A stretch of DNA of 64,000 bases, taken from a virus. Both the position numbers and the translations under genes were made by a program. Shown piece after piece: positions 50,374 to 59,086 of the stretch (position 1 is its first letter; every line of letters starts with the position of its first letter). The stretch is from positions 62,001 through 126,000 of IMG/VR virus record IMGVR_UViG_3300033146_003479; one strand, written 5' to 3'. The notes under the pieces are model-generated. The model searched no databases, was not told the DNA's origin, and saw only the letters and a program-made list of their open reading frames with translations.

Positions 50374-53046
50374 TTACCAGTTAATCGAAAATTCGTTACT
50401 TATTACATTTGGTATACTAACACTAGCATACGTTATTCTTACAAATATAACTCTATTTACACTTGAGTCGCTAGAAAATTCACCTAATGTGAACTCAATA
50501 GAATTATCAGAATCAATTGAATGACTTCCGGGATTAATTCTACATCCCTCATCACTATCAATTTGATATCTTGTCCATGTGACTCCTTCATCTAATATCT
50601 CATCGGTTACCCAATTTGGCTCAACATCTCCAGATTGACCTGTTGAAATCGCTGAACATCTATACTTATTACCATTAGAGATAGTGGGTATTATCCAATC
50701 TCCAACTGCATACGTTGTTGTTTGCCAAGTATTATTGACAAATCTTGCATTTTCACTAAAACTACTCATGTTATAATTATTGGAGATATTTAACCAATCA
50801 GTTTTAGATGGAACTTTAATATGAATCATCACATTAGTTCCTAAATCCAGATCTGTTATCCCATTAATTGTTAAAATTCCATTACTATTATCTTGAGATC
50901 CTTGAAAAACTCGAACATAATGTTTATTTAGTCCCCCACTTAATACAGAATAATCAGGATTAGCAGGGATAGTGCCAGTCAGGTCATCATGTGGATGAAT
51001 TAATGATTGAGATTCTAATCCATAAGTATCATAAACCTGAAGATCATTCGCTCCCAATGGTAATTGAGAATTCCAACGCCCAGTTATAGCCAAAGGTACA
51101 ATATTGAAATCATAACTCAAATCAAATCTATATGTTTCATCAATAAAAAATTCAGATGATGCGTCCGAAGTTGGACTCATACTCATAGTTAAAATATTAT
51201 TTTCAGGAGTAAGATAGTTAGTGTATGTGCTGTATGGATCTCTAGGAGTAAATGTTAATCTAGTATTAGAATCTTCTTGATTGATAGGAATTATATACTC
51301 CTTGTTTGTTATAATCATGCTTTCTGAAATATCAGGAGGAGTAGACACTCCTGTAACACTCGAATCAGTGTATGATATAGTATCAGATATGTTAATATTA
51401 GATGAAATTATAATTGGAGCGTTCGATGAATGATAAACATTATCAAAAGCATTCTCAACGATAGCCGTAGCATATAATGAAGTCCCAGTATTGCAATATT
51501 CTATGCCCGATATGAAATTGCTAACTAAACTATTTACTAAAAGTTCTGTTGAATGAACCTCAGGATTAGAATTGCTATCTGTATCATAAAATAATCTAAA
51601 AATATTATTGGAATTTCCATTATGAGATGTTTCAATATAATTATATCCTTGACGTAATGCAATAGGGTTGAGTTCAATGGTAAATGCTCCCATTTGATAA
51701 GCATCGCTATCTATTGCTCCAGTCGCTCTCACGGATTCTAGAGTTAGTGTTCCTCCAGAGAATGTAATGACCCCGTTTACTAAACTATTTCCAGATCCTT
51801 GAATATTATAATCATTCATGTCTTGATTCGTAGATCGATTAACTTCATTAAAATTACTGGATAAATCTAAATTCGCAACAACTATTCCATTAATGAAAAC
51901 CTCTAAGTTGCCAATGCTAGCATTATTGAACTCACTTTCTCTCAATGAGAAGTTAGCATCCATAGTTAAATAATCATGTTCGACTCCATACGTTGTTTCA
52001 TAATTAATATTACTTTGACTTACTCTGCCAGTATATAATACATTATTAGTTAATGTTAAATCTCCTCCTAAATTCAGCGGAGGAGCCACACTGTTTATAT
52101 ATGCTACTCCATCAACGATATTGACAGTTTCTCCATTAGAATCAGTTCGACCATTAAATACAATTTGAGATACCGATTCCGAAGGACTACCATCAAGTTC
52201 GCTTACTATAAGTCCACCACTTGATCCGCCACCACTTAATGTGCTATACATTAAATTAGTTTCAATATTGATAATTTTATGTGTATCATCATACATGCCT
52301 AAATAGACATTTGATGAATTAATAGAAATCTCTTTTAAGGTATTGTCGTAAAAAAAGCGTTGATTAGTATCTGTTAATATAGTAAATTCATCCGAAACTT
52401 TACTAATACCTGAAAATAAAATAACATACATGAATCGTTCTTCAGATAAGATTAATTCGGGATTCATATCTATTTTTTCGATAACAACTCCGATTTGCGA
52501 ATTGCTTCCCGTGAATTCAGTAATGTTTTGTATATTAAATGTGAAGCCTGAAGATATGGTTTCGTTTACTGATTCTATGAAAACTAAATCCGTTAAATTT
52601 AATTCAGTAACACATCTACCTTTTATAATTTTCTCAGATTTTTGACTTAAACTTTGAAGATTTTGTTCGATTTCTTTACTCCAACCGAATTCATTATCGA
52701 ACTCAGTAGTTTCACCACTCATTGGAATAGTAGAATCAGTTATTGAATTAGATACTTTCAAATATAAGTTAGTTTGTGAATAATTCCCTTTTGAACTTCG
52801 TTCAACTACTTTTAAATAATAATTTCCACTCACCACAGGAATAAATTTTTCGGGAGATACAATGGATGATTGAGAATTTGAATGCTCAAAAATTGGCAAA
52901 TAAGTTTTATCATTAGTGCTATTTGGGTATTGTAATATTTCCCAATGAACTCTTTGAGAATCAGATTCCAGTGTTAATTCTTTAAATGAATCTATATCTA
53001 AAATGATTTTTGCGTTTGTATAATCTATATTATTTATAGTGAGCAT
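50374..53046 (-). CDS. Tail fibre with unique N-terminus and shared C-terminal module, 890 aa
   Basis: The N-terminal about 270 residues are unique in the window (INNIDYTNAKIILDIDSFKE, VHWEILQYPNSTNDKTYLPI), with beta-sandwich-like strands that may be an Ig or fibronectin-type fold. A linker GGGSSGGLIVSELDGSPSES, nearly the same as in the 639-aa fibre, joins it to the shared module (INYETTYGVEH, NNASIGNLEVFINGIVVANL, GYNYIETSHNGNSNNIFRLF), ending TWTRYQIDSDEGCRINPGSH and EFSINW. The AATAAATA box at 53078 may drive it. Confidence 0.8.
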   Translation of the reverse strand: MLTINNIDYTNAKIILDIDSFKELTLESDSQRVHWEILQYPNSTNDKTYLPIFEHSNSQSSIVSPEKFIPVVSGNYYLKVVERSSKGNYSQTNLYLKVSNSITDSTIPMSGETTEFDNEFGWSKEIEQNLQSLSQKSEKIIKGRCVTELNLTDLVFIESVNETISSGFTFNIQNITEFTGSNSQIGVVIEKIDMNPELILSEERFMYVILFSGISKVSDEFTILTDTNQRFFYDNTLKEISINSSNVYLGMYDDTHKIINIETNLMYSTLSGGGSSGGLIVSELDGSPSESVSQIVFNGRTDSNGETVNIVDGVAYINSVAPPLNLGGDLTLTNNVLYTGRVSQSNINYETTYGVEHDYLTMDANFSLRESEFNNASIGNLEVFINGIVVANLDLSSNFNEVNRSTNQDMNDYNIQGSGNSLVNGVITFSGGTLTLESVRATGAIDSDAYQMGAFTIELNPIALRQGYNYIETSHNGNSNNIFRLFYDTDSNSNPEVHSTELLVNSLVSNFISGIEYCNTGTSLYATAIVENAFDNVYHSSNAPIIISSNINISDTISYTDSSVTGVSTPPDISESMIITNKEYIIPINQEDSNTRLTFTPRDPYSTYTNYLTPENNILTMSMSPTSDASSEFFIDETYRFDLSYDFNIVPLAITGRWNSQLPLGANDLQVYDTYGLESQSLIHPHDDLTGTIPANPDYSVLSGGLNKHYVRVFQGSQDNSNGILTINGITDLDLGTNVMIHIKVPSKTDWLNISNNYNMSSFSENARFVNNTWQTTTYAVGDWIIPTISNGNKYRCSAISTGQSGDVEPNWVTDEILDEGVTWTRYQIDSDEGCRINPGSHSIDSDNSIEFTLGEFSSDSSVNRVIFVRITYASVSIPNVISNEFSINW

Positions 53047-53077
53047 ATTTGAACCTTTTTATAATTTTTCTATCAAA

Positions 53078-53085
53078 TATTTATT
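53078..53085 (-). promoter_or_regulatory. Late promoter AATAAATA for the 890-aa fibre
   Basis: Minus-strand AATAAATA, 32 bp before the start codon, in the short gap after the 634-aa fibre gene. Confidence 0.4.
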
Positions 53086-53095
53086 ATTTTACTTT

Positions 53096-55000
53096 TTAAA
53101 AAATCGTTTGTGTAATTGAGACATGAGCCGTCCATCGACAGGTTGTGTAATGGGATTTGTGCACTTGAATCTCGAGAGTTGTGCCTGATATGTTAAATCT
53201 TACATCACCATTAAACCCTGAATCTTGTTTTTCATCTTTAGTTGCGGATCCAACTTCAGTTATATCAGTTCCATTAAATTTAAATGCTCCCGAAAGAGAA
53301 AATACTCCACATAAACTTGTTCCAGATTCTGTTGCGGCAATTTCTGTTTTAATGTTCCAAATTGAATTTGTAGGCATTATTAGATCGGAGAATGTGTCAA
53401 TTTTAAGTGCTTTCCAAACCAAAGAAGTAGTGAGAATTTGAAGAACTAAGTTGAACTGTTGACTATCTCCAGGCGATGAAAAACTGCCGCTAGATAGTGC
53501 TTGTTCAGTTTTATGTGTTGTTTTTGATCCCTTTCCTTTTGCGTGACTATAATCTCCCTCTGCGTGACTACTTCTTCCTTCTGCGTGACTACCTTGTCCT
53601 TCAGCGTGAGTAAAATATCCTTCTGCGTGGCTATTCTCACCCTCTGCGTGAGTAAAATATCCTTCAGCGTGACTATTCTCGCCCTCTGCGTGAGTGTTGC
53701 CACCCTCTGCGTGACTATTCTCGCCCTCTGCGTGAGTAACATATCCTTCAGCGTGAGTATTCTCGCCCTCTGCGTGAGTGTTCTCGCCCTCTGCGTGACT
53801 ACTTAATCCAGTTGCTTGAGTTCCTCGTCCTTCAGCGTGACTATACTCTCCTGAAGCAATGGTTTCGATATATGTGAGCCATGGACTTTCACCACTTGTC
53901 CTATATCCTCCTTCAGCGTGACTATGCCATCCACTAGCAATAGTTCCATATCCTTCAGCATGACTATTTCTTCCGATTGTTTGAGTACGTTCTCCTTCAG
54001 TGTGACTATTCTCGCCCGAAGCAATAGTTAAATGCCCCGAACTATTGGCATTTTTTATTTGAGCATTTGAATGATTAGGTACCACAAAATTTAAATCATA
54101 AGAATTTAAGTCTTCATTTATAACTAGAGTGGTGATTGGATTAACATAACTACAACTATTAAAATTTGTCGCAACTATTGTATAAATTGAACCATCCTCT
54201 AAAATACATTTTAAATCATTTGACGTGATAAAATAATCACTTGAATAATCTCCTGAAAGTTCGATGTTTGATGGATTTCCAGTAGGAGTATTCACGACTT
54301 TCACTGCGGGTCCAGTAAGAGTTCGTTCTCCACTAGATTTACAATTATCTCCTAATGCATTAGTTTTTAATCCCTCAGCGTGACTATTCTCGCCCTCAGC
54401 GTGAGTATCTTCTCCCTCAACATGACTATACTGTCCCTCAGCGTGACTACTATGTCCTTCAGCGTGACTATAAGATCCCTCAGCGTGAGTATTTTCTCCC
54501 TCAGCATGACTACCAAATCCCTCAGTATGAGTATTATATCCCTCAGCATGACTATAATTTCCTTCTGCATGACTACCATATCCTTCTGCGTGACTACCAG
54601 TTTTATTGGCATGACTACCATATCCTTCTGCGTGACTATTCTCGCCCTCTGCGTGAGTGTTGCCACCCTCTGCGTGACTATAATCTCCTGTAGAACCTCT
54701 TCCTGATATGGTAGTTTGACTACTATCTATCGCATTAGTTCCTATAGTTCCTTTATTACTAGTATCTATCCCTAATAGAACTACTCCATCGTCATGACTA
54801 CCGAAGCCCTCGTTTACACTTCCTCCTCCAGAGTCTTCTACCCAAGATGTTCCATTATAAACTTCAAATCTATCATTAGTTATATTAAACACTCTTACTA
54901 ATTTAGAATTTTCTGTGGGATTTAATCCACTTAACTCAGCAGTTGTATATTTCGGATAAATATCTCCGATTGCTGGGCGAGTATTAAAATTTGCCATCAT
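53096..55000 (-). CDS. SHAEG-repeat fibre/adhesin, 634 aa
   Basis: An N-terminal about 60 residues (RPAIGDIYPKYTTAELSGLN) lead to the conserved block NEGFGSHDDGVVLLGIDTSN. Two arrays of seven-residue repeats then follow, with consensus xx-S/T-HAEG (for example NTHAEGENSHAEGYGSHANK), separated by a globular insert around residues 230-310. The repeat is the His-Ala-Glu-Gly variant of the YadA-type beta-roll, expected to form an elongated trimeric stalk. The C-terminus (DSQQFNLVLQILTTSLVWKA to TCRWTAHVSITQTIF) is a beta-rich tip. AAGGAGATAT precedes two adjacent ATGs. Confidence 0.85.
   Translation of the reverse strand: MMANFNTRPAIGDIYPKYTTAELSGLNPTENSKLVRVFNITNDRFEVYNGTSWVEDSGGGSVNEGFGSHDDGVVLLGIDTSNKGTIGTNAIDSSQTTISGRGSTGDYSHAEGGNTHAEGENSHAEGYGSHANKTGSHAEGYGSHAEGNYSHAEGYNTHTEGFGSHAEGENTHAEGSYSHAEGHSSHAEGQYSHVEGEDTHAEGENSHAEGLKTNALGDNCKSSGERTLTGPAVKVVNTPTGNPSNIELSGDYSSDYFITSNDLKCILEDGSIYTIVATNFNSCSYVNPITTLVINEDLNSYDLNFVVPNHSNAQIKNANSSGHLTIASGENSHTEGERTQTIGRNSHAEGYGTIASGWHSHAEGGYRTSGESPWLTYIETIASGEYSHAEGRGTQATGLSSHAEGENTHAEGENTHAEGYVTHAEGENSHAEGGNTHAEGENSHAEGYFTHAEGENSHAEGYFTHAEGQGSHAEGRSSHAEGDYSHAKGKGSKTTHKTEQALSSGSFSSPGDSQQFNLVLQILTTSLVWKALKIDTFSDLIMPTNSIWNIKTEIAATESGTSLCGVFSLSGAFKFNGTDITEVGSATKDEKQDSGFNGDVRFNISGTTLEIQVHKSHYTTCRWTAHVSITQTIF
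53530..53870 (-). repeat. 21-bp SHAEG-coding tandem repeats, C-proximal array
   Basis: Units like CTCTGCGTGACTATTCTCGC recur every 21 bp with synonymous changes, each encoding one HAEG heptad. The matching N-proximal array lies at about 54370-54690. Confidence 0.85.
54370..54690 (-). repeat. 21-bp SHAEG-coding tandem repeats, N-proximal array
   Basis: About fifteen further 21-bp units encode HAEG heptads. The array ends at the block 54664-54814, which is shared with the neighbouring SHAEG gene. Confidence 0.85.
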
Positions 55001-55012
55001 ATATCTCCTTTA

Positions 55013-56743
55013 TTATATATCATAAATTATTTCTTCGGTTTCTAATCGTCCTACCCAGAGAACTGAATCTGAATTTCCATTGACTTGGATCTCTAATGCG
55101 TTACCTGTAGCCACAACTTGGATGCTATATGTTGAGTCGTCTTCATATTCAGTAGTAATTGAGTGATATTTTAATATTGCATTGCTAGAATCTCGATATA
55201 TAATTCCTTTAATGCTATAAGCATTTGAATTAGATGATGAATTTCTACTTATCACATTAGCATTAAATTTTATAGTTTGATTAGGTAATAATGATAAAGT
55301 TAATATATTATCATTTTCGTTTATACTATTTTGTCCCATCGAGTGATTTGAAGCATCAGTTGTATATGCCATTATAGAATGCAGTCCTAATTGAGCCTGA
55401 CCTGGAGTTGAGTTGTCCCATGCTCCGGATGCTATATATGTAGAATAATTATCACGAGCGTGAGACAATCTACCACAAGCGTGACTACCATGTCCCTCTG
55501 CATGACTATTCTCACCCTCTGCGTGACTACCAGGTCCCTCAGCATGGGTATTATATCCTTCAGCATGACTATAATTTCCCTCAGCATGACTATTCTCGCC
55601 CTCAGCATGACTATATTGTCCCTCAGTGTGACTATAACCTCCCTCAGCATGACTATAACTTCCCTCAGCATGACTATAACTTCCCTCAGCATGACTATAT
55701 TGTCCCTTAGCATGAGTATTATATCCCTCAGCATGAGACCCATATCCTTCAGCGTATGTGCGACTACCTTGAGTATATGAATATTGACCACTCGCTACCG
55801 TTTCAAATCCAGTAGCGTGTTGAGAAGACAAAGAAGGTCCAGAATTTGGAATAACGTACTTATATGATGATGATGCTCCATTAATCACAATAATCGTGGT
55901 TTGATCTAATCCGCTATCATATGTTACAGAAACAAAATCGCTTTCAGAGATAATATCACACTGAGAATTTCCAATCACATAAAATTTTAAGTTGGAGTTA
56001 AATGAAGATGTGACATCTCCACTCATAATAAATTCTGTAGGATAAGTGACACTTACAATTTTTATTGCGTGTCCAGCAAAAGAATTTCTTCCTTCTGCGT
56101 GACTAGAAGTGGATAATGCGACGGTATTTTCTCCCTCAGCATGACTATTCTCACCCTCTGCATGACTACCATATCCTTCTGCGTGACTATTCTCGCCCTC
56201 TGCGTGAGTGTTATCGCCCTCTGCGTGACTATAATCTCCCTCTGCGTGACTATCTTCTCCCTCAGCATGACTACCAAATCCCTCGGCATGAGTATTATAT
56301 CCCTCAGCATGACTATCATTTCCTTCTGCGTGAGTGTTACCACCCTCTGCGTGACTATAATCTCCTGTAGAACCTCTTCCTGATATGGTAGTTTGACTAC
56401 TATCTATCGCATTAGTTCCTATAGTTCCTTTATTATTAGTATCTATCCCTAATAGAACTACTCCATCATCATGACTACCGAAGCCCTCGTTATCTTCACC
56501 AAAATTAATTGCTGTCCAAGTACTACCATCACTATTTAATATATATTCAGTACTATCAGAGATACATCGAACTTTCATTCCTTCACTACGTCTATCTACA
56601 GGTATAGCATCTCGTTCAGTGGTATCTTGAACTGTTCTATATCCCCCACGATTAAATTTTTCATCAGTGACAGCATATGTGTCGTTATCGTCTGTGGGAG
56701 CAACTAGTCCCCCAAAAGGAATTCCACCTGGTATTTTTGCCAT
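55013..56743 (-). CDS. SHAEG-repeat fibre/adhesin, 576 aa, paralogue of 634-aa gene
   Basis: Starts MAKIPGGIPFGGLVAPTDDN and carries an early adaptor (VQDTTERDAIPVDRRSEGMK, STEYILNSDGSTWTAIN) before the same NEGFGSHDDGVVLLGIDTNN block and two arrays of HAEG heptads (about 145-215 and 315-425). A globular insert lies between the arrays (about 220-305, VVSVTYPTEFIMSGDVTSSF-like). The C-terminal region (GQAQLGLHSIMAYTTDASNH onwards) is a beta-rich tip different from its neighbour's. It is preceded by AAGGAGAAATAAA and is 12 bp upstream of the 634-aa gene, so the two are co-transcribed. Confidence 0.85.
   Translation of the reverse strand: MAKIPGGIPFGGLVAPTDDNDTYAVTDEKFNRGGYRTVQDTTERDAIPVDRRSEGMKVRCISDSTEYILNSDGSTWTAINFGEDNEGFGSHDDGVVLLGIDTNNKGTIGTNAIDSSQTTISGRGSTGDYSHAEGGNTHAEGNDSHAEGYNTHAEGFGSHAEGEDSHAEGDYSHAEGDNTHAEGENSHAEGYGSHAEGENSHAEGENTVALSTSSHAEGRNSFAGHAIKIVSVTYPTEFIMSGDVTSSFNSNLKFYVIGNSQCDIISESDFVSVTYDSGLDQTTIIVINGASSSYKYVIPNSGPSLSSQHATGFETVASGQYSYTQGSRTYAEGYGSHAEGYNTHAKGQYSHAEGSYSHAEGSYSHAEGGYSHTEGQYSHAEGENSHAEGNYSHAEGYNTHAEGPGSHAEGENSHAEGHGSHACGRLSHARDNYSTYIASGAWDNSTPGQAQLGLHSIMAYTTDASNHSMGQNSINENDNILTLSLLPNQTIKFNANVISRNSSSNSNAYSIKGIIYRDSSNAILKYHSITTEYEDDSTYSIQVVATGNALEIQVNGNSDSVLWVGRLETEEIIYDI
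55465..55770 (-). repeat. 21-bp SHAEG-coding repeats, C-proximal array of the 576-aa gene
   Basis: About fourteen 21-bp units encode HAEG heptads. Several adjacent units around 55640-55690 are near-identical, suggesting recent expansion. Confidence 0.85.
56085..56360 (-). repeat. 21-bp SHAEG-coding repeats, N-proximal array of the 576-aa gene
   Basis: About twelve 21-bp units encode HAEG heptads, running into the block at 56341-56491 shared with the 634-aa gene. Confidence 0.85.
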
Positions 56744-56754
56744 TTTATTTCTCC

Positions 56755-58077
56755 TTAACTCACTCTAATATTAATTGTTCCAGCCATTTGCTGAGTGCTT
56801 CTATAAACATAATAATCTATTGCTTGACTTCGAGAATTAGTTACATTAACCGTATAAACAATTTCGAATGGAACTGGTAAATTATTACTAGTGTCTGTGA
56901 ATCCAGAAGCCTCACTGAAAGTTATTGGATAACAGATATATTTGTATGTTGGAGTTGGACTAGTTTCAACAAATGAATATGTTCGTTGCCGATTATTTTC
57001 TAGTTCATCGTGGCTTCTTAATGTAATGATTTCAGATTCAATAAGGGAAGGAGAAACGGTTTCTCCATAATATGTTATCCATCGCCATTCAAATGTCAAA
57101 TTTCGGGTTAATGTTTGATTTAAACTATTTTCAATAGATAATCTAAATTGATGTGAAACTGTTGGAGTAGTCATTACAGATGCATCTTTTGTTATCGCTG
57201 TAGGCATTGAACAATTATGTGAATGTGTAGAATGATCTATATCGATTATGTCAACGAAAGTTGACCCTCCACTAACATCTTCAATATTTAATGTGTTTGG
57301 CATAACATTAAATTCATTATTAATTGTCCAAGTTGCAATTGGATCAATTGGCGTTAATTCTCCAACTTCATAAATAGTTTTCCAACCAGTAAATGTGAAA
57401 TTAGTGATATTAGTAGCATATAATAAAGCATTCCACATTTCAGAACTAGTTTGATTATTAAATGTTGAGCCAGCAATAATTCCACCCACAGTATTCACTG
57501 TGGGTTCAGCATTTGTGAATCCGGCGGAGGATACAGTTGTCCAAATAGGAGTAGTATTCCCTTGACATTGTAAAAAATCACCATTGTGTCCGTCTGGACT
57601 CAATGTTACCCAATTTATTCCATCAAACCATAAAACATGTCCAGCACTCGACGGTAAAGGTAATATTGCAATTGTTTCCCAACTAGGATCAGTAGCAATT
57701 CCATTTGACATTAAAAATTTATTTTGTTGTCCAGTGGAATCTAATATATCCCATCCTGTCGTAGAATTTCCAAACATCAGATCTCCACGATGCTGAGATA
57801 ACATCATAGAAGTGAATGTATTCCAACTAGGAATACCTGACTCTAATTGTAATATTTGTTCATTTCCACCTGTGGCTAAAAGAGTCCATTCTGATCCATT
57901 CCAGTATAATATTTGACCGGTTTCTGTGCCAGCAGGAACTGAAATTCCTCCAGAACCACTACCACCTGTTCCCCAATAATTAGGTTGATTTGCTCCATTT
58001 GATTTCAACACATCGTTGACTTGAGCCCCATCTTTTATTTCAATTTTATTTGTGATCCATTGACCTTTTATCTTCAT
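56755..58077 (-). CDS. Tail fibre protein, 440 aa
   Basis: Begins MKIKGQWITNKIEIKDGAQV. Residues about 45-190 contain repeated G-x-(I/V)-L-x-W-(N/D)-G units (GQILYWNGSEWTLLATGG, GHVLWFDGINWVTLSPDG), a shaft motif frequent in phage fibres, with PSW and PIW ends. The C-terminal half is an unrecognised beta-rich domain with paired strands (TRNLTFEWRWITYYGETVSP, KYICYPITFSEASGF), perhaps the receptor-binding tip. The late box AATAAATA lies upstream. It is the first of the minus-strand fibre genes, divergent from gp25. Confidence 0.78.
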   Translation of the reverse strand: MKIKGQWITNKIEIKDGAQVNDVLKSNGANQPNYWGTGGSGSGGISVPAGTETGQILYWNGSEWTLLATGGNEQILQLESGIPSWNTFTSMMLSQHRGDLMFGNSTTGWDILDSTGQQNKFLMSNGIATDPSWETIAILPLPSSAGHVLWFDGINWVTLSPDGHNGDFLQCQGNTTPIWTTVSSAGFTNAEPTVNTVGGIIAGSTFNNQTSSEMWNALLYATNITNFTFTGWKTIYEVGELTPIDPIATWTINNEFNVMPNTLNIEDVSGGSTFVDIIDIDHSTHSHNCSMPTAITKDASVMTTPTVSHQFRLSIENSLNQTLTRNLTFEWRWITYYGETVSPSLIESEIITLRSHDELENNRQRTYSFVETSPTPTYKYICYPITFSEASGFTDTSNNLPVPFEIVYTVNVTNSRSQAIDYYVYRSTQQMAGTINIRVS

Positions 58078-58113
58078 AATTAACCTATCGAGATTGTTTA
58101 TAATTCCTTTTCT

Positions 58114-58121
58114 TATTTATT
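58114..58121 (-). promoter_or_regulatory. Late promoter AATAAATA for the 440-aa fibre
   Basis: Minus-strand AATAAATA 37 bp before the fibre start. It lies back-to-back with the plus-strand TATAAATA at 58137. Confidence 0.45.
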
Positions 58122-58136
58122 CTTTTTTTCATAAAC

Positions 58137-58144
58137 TATAAATA
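58137..58144 (+). promoter_or_regulatory. Late promoter TATAAATA for gp25
   Basis: Exact TATAAATA 27 bp before the gp25 start, in the gp25/fibre divergent gap. Confidence 0.7.
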
Positions 58145-58170
58145 ATTGAAAATAATAAGAGGTAAATAAA

Positions 58171-58647
58171 ATGTCATCGCAACCCTTTCATGAATTATTA
58201 CCTAATATAATTCAACGAGAAGAAAATGAACTTATACGAGAGTCATTATTTGAAAAAACACAAATAACATATGATGATGATTTCTTTGTTGATTTTGATA
58301 TGAAAATGGGAATGAATCCTATAAGCGGAGACGTTTCTAAAAAGACAACTGTTGATTCAGTATCGCAAAGTATAAAAAATCTAATTTTAAATAAAAAATT
58401 TTTTAAGCGAATGCCTGTAAATTTTCGTCAATTATTATTTGAAAACTCAAATGTTCCATTTTTATCATCTCAATTAAAAAGCAAAATTATTGATTTCCTA
58501 AATCGAAATGAGCCAAGAGTAAATATTGATGATGTGATAATTCAATTGCACTCCAACAATCATTCAGTAACGGTTGATATTTCGTTTCGACTAGTAACTA
58601 ATTTATCTATGTTGTATAAATTTCCAATTTTCATTAATGTTCGATAA
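58171..58647 (+). CDS. 25: gp25-like baseplate wedge protein
   Basis: A 158-aa member of the T4 gp25/GPW family, a lysozyme-like wedge component that anchors the sheath at the baseplate. The signature is DFFVDFDMKMGMNPISGDV, then SVSQSIKNLILNKKFFKRMP, FRQLLFENSNVPF, and a C-terminal beta region (VIIQLHSNNHSVTVDISFRL). T4 gp25 is 132 aa, so length agrees. The N-terminus is slightly extended. AGAGGT precedes the start. It lies just before the uvsX operon, and its own late promoter separates its timing from that operon. Confidence 0.92.
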   Translation: MSSQPFHELLPNIIQREENELIRESLFEKTQITYDDDFFVDFDMKMGMNPISGDVSKKTTVDSVSQSIKNLILNKKFFKRMPVNFRQLLFENSNVPFLSSQLKSKIIDFLNRNEPRVNIDDVIIQLHSNNHSVTVDISFRLVTNLSMLYKFPIFINVR

Positions 58648-58685
58648 CAAATAGGACTTTTTTTTAAAACAATATTATTCTTAAT

Positions 58686-58694
58686 TGATATATT
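58686..58694 (+). promoter_or_regulatory. Extended -10 promoter TGATATATT before uvsX operon
   Basis: TGATATATT 54 bp before the start of the 112-aa gene ahead of uvsX. The -35 region is weak. It probably drives the 112-aa gene and uvsX. Confidence 0.5.
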
Positions 58695-58747
58695 ACTTTA
58701 ATGGGCAATTTTAGCCTCAATTAATATTTATTTAAATGGAGAGTAAG

Positions 58748-59086
58748 ATGAGTGAGAAAATTTTTATTGGATTTGTAGATGGAATGTTGAGTATTGGAAA
58801 AGAGAGTGGGGATATGATTACTGAGATTATGGGATTTGGATTTGATTCTGATATAGAAACGGGACAATTAAAAATGGCGTTACAGAATCCTTTACCGTTT
58901 AATTTTAGAAAAAAAGGAACTGCTGAGGTTTTTAGAATGGCATTACATAAAACCAAATTTACATATATTTTAGATGTGGATGATGTGGATGGTGCCGATG
59001 AGATCATTTCTTATTATTTAGGGCAACTTGCTCAAGAGCAACTCGCAATGAGCGAAAGTGCTAAAATGAAATCTGAGGTAAAATAA
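58748..59086 (+). CDS. Hypothetical protein, 112 aa, upstream of uvsX
   Basis: I start at 58748, where GGAG lies seven bases upstream; an ATG at 58736 has no site of its own. It reads MSEKIFIGFVDGMLSIGKES, with two similar strands and an ILDVDDVDGADEIISYYLGQ helix. The C-terminus is helical and acidic. The next base after its TAA starts the uvsX ATG, so the two are tightly coupled. Function unknown; a recombination accessory is suggested only by position. Confidence 0.7.
   Translation: MSEKIFIGFVDGMLSIGKESGDMITEIMGFGFDSDIETGQLKMALQNPLPFNFRKKGTAEVFRMALHKTKFTYILDVDDVDGADEIISYYLGQLAQEQLAMSESAKMKSEVK

Noticed and set aside
53530-56360. Regular 21-bp repeats resembling a CRISPR or satellite array
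   Set aside because: They have no spacers and lie in phase with a long fibre gene, each encoding one HAEG heptad. Opposite-strand frames with Cys/Val/Thr-rich repeats are shadows of this array.
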